Shown: piece after piece, positions 1 through 7,349 of the stretch | Position numbering within the stretch: the stretch's first letter is position 1 | Layout of the letters: each line of letters begins with the position of its first letter | Source: GCA-2720975 sp964467985 | GTDB lineage: Bacteria; Planctomycetota; UBA1135; GCA-002686595 | DNA length: 64,000 bases | Reading direction: 5' to 3' | Assembly (NCBI GenBank): GCA_964467985.1 | Contig: CAYXTP010000015.1 | Coordinates: forward strand, 26,300 to 90,299 | The notes under the pieces: generated by a model | Told to the model about the DNA's origin: nothing | What the model saw: the letters and a program-made list of their open reading frames with translations, nothing else | Database searches by the model: none | Program-made: the position numbers and the translations under genes

Positions 1-350
1 GAGACGACCTCTTCGTCACCAATGTCGAACGCCTGCGGGAGGGCATCGACAAGCAAGCAGCCAACGCCATTCTGATCAAGGTCAATCAAATCGGAACCCT
101 GACTGAGACCCTGGAGACCATCGCCCTGGCCCACCGCCGGGGCATGAACTGCGTCATGAGTCACCGCTCCGGAGAGACCGAGGACACGACCATCGCCGAC
201 CTGGCAGTGGCCACGGCCACGGGCCAGATCAAGACCGGAGCCCCCTGCCGCAGTGACCGGGTCGCCAAGTACAACCGCCTCCTGCGCATCCACGAAGAAC
301 TGGGCCTGAGCGCGCGCTACGGATCGCGCAACTTGCCGACGGCACACTAG
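1..350 (+). CDS. eno: Enolase, C-terminal part (5' end outside window)
   Basis: Enolase (2-phosphoglycerate to phosphoenolpyruvate in glycolysis), of which only the last 115 residues are present, reading in frame from base 3. The classical C-terminal signatures are all visible in order: DDLFVTN, the active-site stretch KVNQIGTLTET, SHRSGETEDTTIADLAVA and GQIKTGAP followed by RSDRVAKYNRLLRI. The lysine of KVNQ and the SHRSGET segment belong to the catalytic site in this family. The next gene starts 12 bases downstream on the same strand, an arrangement like the eno-ftsB order of many bacteria. Nothing looks abnormal. Confidence 0.97.
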   Translation, partial: DDLFVTNVERLREGIDKQAANAILIKVNQIGTLTETLETIALAHRRGMNCVMSHRSGETEDTTIADLAVATATGQIKTGAPCRSDRVAKYNRLLRIHEELGLSARYGSRNLPTAH

Positions 351-362
351 TCCCCCTCCCCC

Positions 363-674
363 ATGGCGAACGACTCACCCAGCCCTGCAACAGGCGGCTC
401 GAGACCCAGCTCACTGGGCCTTGCGTGGCAGGCGGCGCTGCACTGGTCGCCGGTCTGGATTCCGCTGGTACTGCTGGCTCAGATCTTGATCTTGGGCCTG
501 CGCCCGGCCCTGGCCCGTGGCAGTGAATTGGATATTCTCACGCCCCAGGTGAGCGAGCGCTGTGAGACGACGGACGCCGAGCACGCGTTCTTGGAACGAC
601 AGGTGCGCGCCTGGGACGATCCCATCTTCCGCGCCCGCAACCGCCGGGCGCTGGATCGCGGCCTGGATCGCTGA
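363..674 (+). CDS. Small single-pass membrane protein, possibly FtsB/DivIC-like
   Basis: A 103-residue protein with one hydrophobic segment (about residues 33-52, WIPLVLLAQILILGL) followed by a short charged region rich in Glu and Arg that could form a helix. Size, one membrane helix near the N-terminus and position directly after enolase all match the FtsB/DivIC septum-formation proteins, which act with FtsL and FtsQ at the division site. The sequence itself is too diverged for me to assign it by motif, and the predicted coiled coil is short. It lies 12 bases after eno and 5 bases before the next gene, so the three probably share a transcript. Confidence 0.5.
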   Translation: MANDSPSPATGGSRPSSLGLAWQAALHWSPVWIPLVLLAQILILGLRPALARGSELDILTPQVSERCETTDAEHAFLERQVRAWDDPIFRARNRRALDRGLDR

Positions 675-679
675 GCCCC

Positions 680-2806
680 ATGGGTTCCGTGCTGCGGTTC
701 CCGGGCGGGGCCGCCCTGCTGACCTGCGCCCTGTGCGTCTCGTTTGCGAGAGCGTCGGAGTCCGGGCCGGATCCGCACAGTCCGCTCCAGGACGAGGGTC
801 TCGGTGACAGCCCCCTTCGCAACGACACGCACCTGTTTCGATCCGAAGCGGCCCAAGCAGCGCTCGCACGCGGGGATCGTGCATGGAGGCAAAGTCTCGC
901 CGGTGGCGAGCAGGATGAGTGGCATTACACCCAGGCCTTTGAGGGTTGGCGGGCAGCTCTCGTCGAGTCGGCAACGGGGGACTCGGTACTGCTGGATCCG
1001 CCCGGATCGGATGTCTCCGGCATCTGGTTCGACCCCTTGCAGACCCATGCGCGTCGCTCCGAAGGTGTGAGCGAAGCCGTCCTGCGCCGCTTGCTTAGCC
1101 TCGGTGACGATTTGCAAGCACTATGGCGTGAAAGGCTCGAGCCCGAAGCCTTGCTGCTCCTAGAGGCCGCGCCCTATGACCGCGCCCAACTGGGGCGCAT
1201 CGAACGCAACCTGCCCCTCACCCATAGCGCCGCTGTGGCCGCCTTGCGCCTGGCGGATCACAGCTTGGAGCAGGGTCGGTTGGAGGATGTGCGCACTTGG
1301 TTGCGAAGGGCCAAACGACACGCGCGCGGGCTGCCGTCCGGTGCTCCGGAGTCCCAGGAGCTGTCCTCCAGCTTGGATCGACGCGAGGCCGTGCTCGTCG
1401 CCCTCGAAGCGTCCCAGGGCCTTGCGCGGGCCGAGTGGGAGTCCGCCTCTCAACTCGAACCTACGCTGGCTGTGCGCCTGGAGAGCAATCAGAGCATGTC
1501 GCCGGATGCGCGGCCTGTCCCACTTGGGCGTCGTGTGGCTCCTGGCGGTGCCTTCTTCGAGGACGGTTCCTTGCTCGTCCAAACGCCACGGGGCCTGGCA
1601 CTCTTTCGGCCACCCGTTTTGGCCGGTGAAGGGGGAACCCGAACTCGTCGTCACAGCTACGAGGACCTACTCGACCTGCCTCCCGCGCGACCCTATGCCC
1701 TGCCGTCCTCGGGGGGTTGGCCCTTGCTCCCAACGATCGAAGGCATGGACGTGGTCCTGGTCGTGGACCGCGGACGTCCCGGCAGACGGGTCGGGAACAT
1801 TCCCCTGTCCGCTAGCGGCAACCACCTGGTCTGCCTGACCTTGGGCCCAGGCGGACGCCTGCGAACACGCTGGCGACTCTCACAGGATGGCCTGTCGCGG
1901 CCCGGGCTCGCGACGACTCCGTGGGACGACGCGATCGGCGTGCCCGGACGATTTGAGTTCCAACCCGGCCCGATAACCGGGGAAGGGCGCGTATTTGTGC
2001 AAGCGCGTGGCCTAGCCCATCCGGATGACGGCGGCACCATGCAGACGCCGGACATCTATTTGTTCGCCTTGGACATGGCCAGCGGAGGTCTCATTTGGTC
2101 GCGCCCCCTGACCCAGCCGGCGGACGTGCGGAGTCGTGGCAGCGCGGTGGGGACTGTGCCGACAACGGGCATGCCCCTCGCGCTCGTGAAGGGCGTACTT
2201 GTCGCTGGCACGAACGTGGGCCTGTGCTGCGCGTACGAGGCCTTGGATGGCCGCCACCTTTGGAGCGTGCGCACCCAACGCCGGGTCGCCGGTGAAACGG
2301 GTTGGCCGGGTTCGCGTCGGCCTTTGAGCGCCGAATCGGATCTGTCCCCGGACGCGGTCTTGGTGGCGCCCTTCGACTCGGTGTACGCCTACGCCTTGGC
2401 GCTACGCCCGCAACCCGGCACGCCCCTGTTCCTGACCACGCCGCAACCCATGGGCGCCCTGGTCGACCTGTCCGCGGGTGACGCTGGCGGTGCTTGGTTG
2501 TTCCTGGGCCGTGACGGCCGTCACCAAGCCCTGCGCACGCTGGACCCAGAGAGCGGCCTGCAATCTTCCCTGTACCTGGGTGCCGGCGAACAGTTCGAGG
2601 GGCCCGCGCTGGTCTCCCCCGAGCGGGCCTTCGTGAGCTCCAGCCGGGGCCTGTACCTGTTCGACCGCACGCGCGAGTGCTTCCTGCTGGACGTGGGTGA
2701 AATGGAGCCCTTGGGCGCAGGCCTTGGCGGTCGCATTGTGGCGCGCGGCGACATCGTGGCCGTCACAGGTCGTGACAGTCTCTGGGTCTTCCGCGCGCGC
2801 GAGTGA
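680..2806 (+). CDS. Secreted PQQ-like beta-propeller protein
   Basis: A 708-residue exported protein. An N-terminal signal peptide is visible (hydrophobic ALLTCALCVSFARA, about residues 12-25). The middle is helical and rich in Arg, Glu and Ala (about 50-250). The C-terminal half contains blades of the PQQ/WD-like type, for example LFALDMASGGLIWSR near residue 460 and YEALDGRHLWSVRT near 518, plus a late blade near GLYLFDRTRE. Such propellers are mostly binding or scaffold modules, and PQQ binding itself cannot be inferred. It resembles in plan the much larger protein at 25164-29912. Exact role unknown. Confidence 0.75.
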   Translation: MGSVLRFPGGAALLTCALCVSFARASESGPDPHSPLQDEGLGDSPLRNDTHLFRSEAAQAALARGDRAWRQSLAGGEQDEWHYTQAFEGWRAALVESATGDSVLLDPPGSDVSGIWFDPLQTHARRSEGVSEAVLRRLLSLGDDLQALWRERLEPEALLLLEAAPYDRAQLGRIERNLPLTHSAAVAALRLADHSLEQGRLEDVRTWLRRAKRHARGLPSGAPESQELSSSLDRREAVLVALEASQGLARAEWESASQLEPTLAVRLESNQSMSPDARPVPLGRRVAPGGAFFEDGSLLVQTPRGLALFRPPVLAGEGGTRTRRHSYEDLLDLPPARPYALPSSGGWPLLPTIEGMDVVLVVDRGRPGRRVGNIPLSASGNHLVCLTLGPGGRLRTRWRLSQDGLSRPGLATTPWDDAIGVPGRFEFQPGPITGEGRVFVQARGLAHPDDGGTMQTPDIYLFALDMASGGLIWSRPLTQPADVRSRGSAVGTVPTTGMPLALVKGVLVAGTNVGLCCAYEALDGRHLWSVRTQRRVAGETGWPGSRRPLSAESDLSPDAVLVAPFDSVYAYALALRPQPGTPLFLTTPQPMGALVDLSAGDAGGAWLFLGRDGRHQALRTLDPESGLQSSLYLGAGEQFEGPALVSPERAFVSSSRGLYLFDRTRECFLLDVGEMEPLGAGLGGRIVARGDIVAVTGRDSLWVFRARE

Positions 2807-2883
2807 GCGACCCGCGCCGGAACCGGCAGGCGGTCAGTCGAGTTCGCGCCCCAGGTGCGCGAGGATCCTGTGCACTCGCTGCT

Positions 2884-3600
2884 TTAGGGATTCAACAGCC
2901 CCGCTACGACTCCCGGAACATCCCCGAGGCTGTCGACGACGGCGTCCGCGCCCGCAGTGGAAGATGAACTGCTTGCAAACTCTGTACTCATGATCGTTCG
3001 CAGTCCTGCAGCCTGCGCACCCTTGATATCGGCCTCAAAGTCGTCGCCAACCATCAGGGCGTTCGTCCCGTCCACTCCTACGGCGGTGAGTGCGGCCTCG
3101 AAGATGCGCGCGTGGGGCTTTTCGACCCCGACTTCTTCACTCGTGATCACGGCAGAAAAGTAGGGCGTGAGGCCGAGCTTCTCGATCTTGCGCAATTGAA
3201 CAGCGGTGGTGTGGTTCGAGACGATCGCCAACTTGTGATCGCGGGCAAGGGTCGCCAGAACATCCGGTGCACTCGGTGCGAGGCGCATCTCGTCCATGAA
3301 CGTGTGCCAGTACAAGTCGTAGAGCTTGAGCGACAGTTCGACGGCCATCTCGGGCACCAGCCCCTCGATGATGCGCTTGAAGAACAGCACTCGGTTGTGC
3401 GAGGCGGCCTGACCTTGCAGGCGCGCGGCTAGCCCCTCGCGTGCTGCGTCGTGTCGGCTGCGGAAATCGTCTAGGGAAATCGGGACGACTTCGGATAGCT
3501 CACCGTGAACCTCGATCAAGGCCGCCTCGTTGCAGGGGCCGTACTCGTACAGGGTGTTGTCCAGGTCGAAGAGGATGGCGGAGTTCATGGGTGCATCCAC
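2884..3600 (-). CDS. HAD-superfamily phosphatase (subfamily IA)
   Basis: A 238-residue haloacid-dehalogenase phosphohydrolase. Motif I is FDLDNTLY (nucleophile D12, acid D14), motif II is IVSNHTT, motif III is the lysine in EKPHARIFEAAL, and motif IV is MVGDDFEADIKGAQAAG. The helical cap lies between motifs I and II. The start at 3600 gives MDAP; an internal ATG twelve bases later (MNSAIL) is equally plausible. It begins four bases after the aldolase gene ends and is the last gene of a sugar-catabolism group, so a sugar-phosphate substrate is likely but not shown. Confidence 0.88.
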   Translation of the reverse strand: MDAPMNSAILFDLDNTLYEYGPCNEAALIEVHGELSEVVPISLDDFRSRHDAAREGLAARLQGQAASHNRVLFFKRIIEGLVPEMAVELSLKLYDLYWHTFMDEMRLAPSAPDVLATLARDHKLAIVSNHTTAVQLRKIEKLGLTPYFSAVITSEEVGVEKPHARIFEAALTAVGVDGTNALMVGDDFEADIKGAQAAGLRTIMSTEFASSSSSTAGADAVVDSLGDVPGVVAGLLNP

Positions 3601-3604
3601 CTGC

Positions 3605-4288
3605 TCAAGCCGGAGGGGCGGCCTGCGGTTTCATCTCGGCCAGGAGCTTGCGGCGGTACTCCTCGCTCCCCAGTGCATCCAGCTTGGCGCATTCTTCGTC
3701 TGAGAGAAACGTCGGTTCGCCAACTTGCAGCGCGTGCCACTGGATCGTGGCCTGCTCTTCCATGGCGAGCGTGCGAAAGTAGGCCTCTTTGACCGACGCG
3801 CCGACGGTGATGGTGCCGTGATTGCGGAGCACCATGCCGTGACAGTCCGCAGCCTTGAACGGCTCTTCCACCGCACGGGCGAGTTCAGGAGTCGTCACGG
3901 TGACGTAGGGCAGGTGCGGCACGTTTCTGCCGAGGTAGACGTAGTAATCCGCGAACATCGGTCGCAGGTCATGGCCGGACGAGCACAGGGCCACGGTCAT
4001 CTTGGGATGAGCGTGCACGATGGCAGTCAATTCGGGCCTCTGACGATAGACGTACAGGTGCATCAGCACCTCTGATGAGGGCTTGCACTCACCATCCAAG
4101 AGTTCACCCGTCTCCACGGAGATGCACGGATAGTGTTCGGCGCGTGCTTCTTGCAGGGAAAATCCGCTGGGTGAAATCCACATGTGGTCCCCGTCCCGCG
4201 CACTGACATTGCCCCCCGCGCCCGTGACCAAGCCCGATACGGCCAGCTCTTCGGCGGCACTGATTAATTCGGAGAGGATTCGACTCAT
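3605..4288 (-). CDS. Class II aldolase/adducin family protein (fuculose/ribulose-phosphate type)
   Basis: A 227-residue zinc-dependent aldolase or epimerase of the FucA/AraD family. Seen in order: GNVSAR near residue 31, SPSGF, KPSSE (substrate phosphate and catalytic Glu region), the zinc-binding HAHP, and NHGTITVG. Family members cleave fuculose-1-phosphate or rhamnulose-1-phosphate, or epimerise ribulose-5-phosphate. The start at 4288 is chosen because its ATG overlaps the kinase stop (ATGA), a sign of translational coupling. An in-frame upstream extension would run into the kinase gene and has no family motif. The substrate is probably the ketose phosphate made by the adjacent kinase. Confidence 0.9.
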   Translation of the reverse strand: MSRILSELISAAEELAVSGLVTGAGGNVSARDGDHMWISPSGFSLQEARAEHYPCISVETGELLDGECKPSSEVLMHLYVYRQRPELTAIVHAHPKMTVALCSSGHDLRPMFADYYVYLGRNVPHLPYVTVTTPELARAVEEPFKAADCHGMVLRNHGTITVGASVKEAYFRTLAMEEQATIQWHALQVGEPTFLSDEECAKLDALGSEEYRRKLLAEMKPQAAPPA

Positions 4289-5772
4289 GTGGCGTTGCCG
4301 GTGAGGTACTCGCGTTGACGGAGTGCATGGAGGAAGCGCTGGTAGAGACCTTCGTAGACCTCGCAGCGCTCTGGATCGGGACGGAAGGTACGGTCGATGC
4401 GCACCATCTGTCGACACGCTTGCGAGAGATCCCCATGGACCGTTGCGGAGGCGGCGAGGATGGCACTGCCCAGCGCGGATTCGTGGCATGCCGGCCGGTG
4501 CAAGACCCTCCCCAAAACGTCGGCTCGCAGTTGCATCCACAGGTCACTGCGACTGCCGCCGCCTGTGGAGAAGAGATCTGCGCCGTTCGCTGGGTGCTGG
4601 CCCGACGCCCGGTCCAGGACTTCGTAACCCAGTCGCTCCACAAACGCTGTCCCTTGCAAATTTGCGGCGAAGCTCGCTGCACCGGTGGCCACCTCGGGCT
4701 CGCAGAACCCCGTGGCCTCGGGGCACAGGAATGGAAAGCGCTCCCCCCCTGTTCGGAGCGGATAGGCAATCGCCTCACTAGGCAACTGGGCGGCGGCCAT
4801 ACGGTCCAACTCGCGGGGCTCCTGGTTGCCGAAGTCCTTGCGAATCCAATCCCCGCCCACGTTGCTGGCCGCGCCCGGCAACCAGAACCCGCCCGGCAAC
4901 GCGTGACTGTAGATTCCGCTCCCCGGATCCAACGCGGGCCGATTCGCGAGGCGCTTGAATACCAGGGTCGTGCCGAGGGTCGTGTTGTCCTCCCCCACGC
5001 GTGTCGCACCTGAGGCGAGGAAGCCCGCCGTCCCGTCGGTGACGCCCGCGATGACGGGCAGTCTCTCAGGCAGCCCAAGATCTTCGGATAGCGCATCGGT
5101 CAGCGCGCCAAATTGGCTGCCCGGCGCAATGACCTCTGGCAGTCTGGAACGCACCTCGTCGAGGCCATCGATCCACGCCGGCCACTCGTCCCGCTGCAGG
5201 TCGTATCCGGTCTTGAGCGCATTGCCCGAGTCGGTTTGCCCCGTCCTTCCACAGAGCCGACCCGCGATGAAATCGGCCTGGTGCGCGAAGCAGTGAGTCC
5301 TTGCGAATTCCCCGGGCAAATGACGTGTGATCCAGAGAATCTTGGCGATGGCGAACGAGCTCGCAATGCGCGCGCGACCACTCCCGCCGCCCTCACCAGC
5401 CAGGCGGTTGAGTTCGAGGGCCTCGTCGCCAGCGCGCGCGTCGTTGTACATCAACGCGGGCGTCGTGGCCGTTCCCCGCGCGTTCACCCCAACGACTGTT
5501 CCTGAGGTGCCATCGATGCAGATCGCGCACAGTCGACTGCTCGCGATGGACGCCGCATTCAGTTGATCGAGGGCCAGGGACAAGGCTCTGCGCGTAGCCG
5601 CCCACCAGGACTCTGGATCCTGTTCATGTCGAACTCCGTCTCCTCGTACCTGGGGCGGGATGGCCGCTTCGGCGTTGGCCACAATCTCACCGTCAGCCGA
5701 AGCGACGATCACCCGCGCTCCACCCGTGCCGAGGTCTACCCCCACCACCAAGGCGTCCGTCCCGTGGCTCAA
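4285..5772 (-). CDS. FGGY-family carbohydrate kinase (xylulokinase/ribulokinase-like)
   Basis: A 495-residue sugar kinase. The N-terminal domain opens with the phosphate-binding VVGVDLGTGGARVIV. YNDARA, GVTDGTAGFLASGATRVG and DNTTLGTTLVFK mark the central region, and FSTGGGSRSDLWMQLRADVLGR followed by ESALGSAILAA is the C-terminal ATP-binding signature. The start is uncertain: TTG at 5772 lies nine bases after the VOC stop, and a GTG at ALVVGVD is an alternative. It overlaps the aldolase by four bases. Kinase plus class II aldolase is the classic pair for ketose breakdown (fuculose, rhamnulose, ribulose); the exact sugar cannot be read from the sequence. Confidence 0.9.
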   Translation of the reverse strand: MSHGTDALVVGVDLGTGGARVIVASADGEIVANAEAAIPPQVRGDGVRHEQDPESWWAATRRALSLALDQLNAASIASSRLCAICIDGTSGTVVGVNARGTATTPALMYNDARAGDEALELNRLAGEGGGSGRARIASSFAIAKILWITRHLPGEFARTHCFAHQADFIAGRLCGRTGQTDSGNALKTGYDLQRDEWPAWIDGLDEVRSRLPEVIAPGSQFGALTDALSEDLGLPERLPVIAGVTDGTAGFLASGATRVGEDNTTLGTTLVFKRLANRPALDPGSGIYSHALPGGFWLPGAASNVGGDWIRKDFGNQEPRELDRMAAAQLPSEAIAYPLRTGGERFPFLCPEATGFCEPEVATGAASFAANLQGTAFVERLGYEVLDRASGQHPANGADLFSTGGGSRSDLWMQLRADVLGRVLHRPACHESALGSAILAASATVHGDLSQACRQMVRIDRTFRPDPERCEVYEGLYQRFLHALRQREYLTGNAT

Positions 5773-5781
5773 CTCGATTCC

Positions 5782-6168
5782 CTAGGCGTCCGTCTCCGAG
5801 TGCAAGGCAATCCGGTTGCCCTCACTGTCTAGCACCAATGCACGGAACCCATGGGGCCCGATAGCGTGCACGTCCTCGATAATCTGCCCGCCGTGCTGCT
5901 TCACCAGGCTGCTCGCCTCGCGGATGCGGCCGTTCACGTTGAGGTAGACCAATAGGCCCTTGTCGGAGCTGATCTGCTCCGGATTGGGTACCAGGCAACC
6001 GCCATTGCCTTGGTCGTGCTCGATGAATGACGCCTGCATTCCCCCCGCATCGAACACCTCCACCCCGCAGGCCAGAACGGCAGCGTAAAAGTCGTTCGCG
6101 CGCTGCAGATCCGCGACCGGGATGTCGAACCACACGGCTCGGTTGTGCTTGGAATTGAGTTCACTCAT
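5782..6168 (-). CDS. VOC (glyoxalase/bleomycin-resistance fold) protein
   Basis: A 128-residue protein of the vicinal-oxygen-chelate fold. The opening VWFDIPVADLQRANDFYAAVL and the closing ALVLDSEGNRIALHS are typical of the two beta-alpha-beta-beta-beta modules of YdcH-like members. A start at 6168 (MSELNSK) is preferred over an upstream start that adds an Arg-rich unrelated stretch. It lies nine bases ahead of the sugar kinase and is probably the first gene of that operon. Members include lactoylglutathione lyases and isomerases as well as proteins of unknown substrate, so the function is open. Confidence 0.85.
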   Translation of the reverse strand: MSELNSKHNRAVWFDIPVADLQRANDFYAAVLACGVEVFDAGGMQASFIEHDQGNGGCLVPNPEQISSDKGLLVYLNVNGRIREASSLVKQHGGQIIEDVHAIGPHGFRALVLDSEGNRIALHSETDA

Positions 6169-6378
6169 GGTCTTGATCCTATGAATTGGACTGTGGTGCC
6201 GGCCCCGTACACGGCGGTTGCCGGCCCGGGCGCGCATCCTACATCAGTTGTCGGCTGAACGATCTAGCCTCGCTCGGCCCGACAAGATTCGCGGGAGCAA
6301 CGGGTCGATTCGGCTCTGCCCTCTGGCAAGGTTGGACCAGAGCTCAAGCCGCCATGCCGCGCAGAACGACACCCGCAC

Positions 6379-6891
6379 CTAGCCCGCGTAATCCACCTTC
6401 CAGGGCGCGAGGAGCCTGCCCTCCAGCGTCGCCACCGCGGCAGTCAGCTGGCGTAGATGCAGCAGGTCGTGGATGCGCCAGGAGGCGATGAAGTCGCCTG
6501 CGCGCATCGTCGTTCCATCGGGCCTAGGGAGTTCGGCGTCCAGCTGCTCCAGGGTGAGTGAACGCAGCCAATCGCAGGAGACTAGCCGTTCCTGCTCGAA
6601 TTCCTCCAGGGTGGCCTGGATATCGGCTTCGTTGTAGCGCCGCTCGGTCACCCACTCCTGGGGGCGGATCCCGGGGACCTGGTCAGCCCCTTGCACGGCT
6701 GCCTGGGCTCGAACGCGGAAGTCCTCGCGCTCCTCATCGAGTAGGTGACGCACGATCTCCAAGGGGCTCCAGCGCTCAGGTGCCTCGCGGTCGCGCCAGA
6801 GGCTCTCCTCGAGACCCGCAACCAGGCTCAAGAGGGTTGTGGGAAAGCGCAGGTGCTCGGTGACCAGGCGCTTGAACGCCGGCGCGTTCAT
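6379..6891 (-). CDS. DinB-family (four-helix) protein
   Basis: A 170-residue protein of the DinB/YfiT metal-binding four-helix fold. The pattern RWSPLEIVRHLLDEERED and the later SWRIHDLLHLRQL supply the usual histidine metal ligands. Members act as thiol S-transferases or have no known role. Its start overlaps the end of the upstream gene (6888-6891, ATGA), so the two are translationally coupled. About 210 bases separate it from the VOC gene downstream. Confidence 0.85.
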   Translation of the reverse strand: MNAPAFKRLVTEHLRFPTTLLSLVAGLEESLWRDREAPERWSPLEIVRHLLDEEREDFRVRAQAAVQGADQVPGIRPQEWVTERRYNEADIQATLEEFEQERLVSCDWLRSLTLEQLDAELPRPDGTTMRAGDFIASWRIHDLLHLRQLTAAVATLEGRLLAPWKVDYAG

Positions 6892-7193
6892 TGCCCCATC
6901 CCGCGCAGGATAGCCACGTCCAACTTGCCGTCCTTGACGCCATCGAGTTCATCCAATTCAGCCAAGGTGGCGCGCACGTCTTCGCGCGTGACCACGCCCT
7001 TGTCGTCCACCTGTTGGAGCAGGGCCCCTAGCACGAGGGCCAGGTAACCGATGTCGTCTTCCAGTTCGTCCACCCTGCGCCCAAGGGCACTCGACTTCGG
7101 CTGCGCGCGGGACCGCCGACCCTGTGAATCCGCCAGACGTCGTAGGTGGGTCGCTTGGGCCTGCTCAGGAAAGAAAAAATCGTAGAGGCTCAT
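6888..7193 (-). CDS. Conserved small hypothetical protein
   Basis: A 101-residue soluble protein, MSLYDFFFPEQAQATHLRRL at the N-terminus, then a basic stretch and a predicted helix (RVDELEDDIGYLALVLGALLQQV). It ends in a region resembling a small regulatory helical module (VVTREDVRATLAELDELDGVKDG). The start at 7193 is preceded on the minus strand by a purine-rich GAGAGGGAG, a fair ribosome-binding site, which decides against the longer upstream start. It is coupled to the DinB gene. I do not recognise a family. Confidence 0.7.
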   Translation of the reverse strand: MSLYDFFFPEQAQATHLRRLADSQGRRSRAQPKSSALGRRVDELEDDIGYLALVLGALLQQVDDKGVVTREDVRATLAELDELDGVKDGKLDVAILRGMGQ

Positions 7194-7316
7194 GGTGGGT
7201 CTCCCTCTCAGTGAGTGTGGGTTGGATGAGTCCAATGAGGATACGAGGCTGCCTGCCTACCTGCACGGCTCCCCCCTGGGAGCACACGGGACCGGTGACT
7301 GCGCCTTCGGGCTAGC

Positions 7317-7342
7317 GGGGAGGAGTGGGCCTACTACTCCCC
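7317..7342 (-). terminator. Inverted repeat just past a glycosidase-like gene, terminator-like without U-tract
   Basis: A ten-base-pair stem with one mismatch (GGGGAGGAGT against ACTACTCCCC, loop GGGCCT) lies 8 bases beyond the stop of the minus-strand gene that ends at 7350. No T-run follows on the minus strand, so if it helps termination it does so without a classical U-tract, or it stabilises the 3' end of the mRNA. Confidence 0.35.
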
Positions 7343-7349
7343 GGACGAG

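Noticed and set aside
411..1117. Long open reading frames on the minus strand under the FtsB-like and PQQ-like genes
   Set aside because: They are antisense to genes with signal peptide, membrane or propeller features, have no recognisable motif, and reflect the high GC content.
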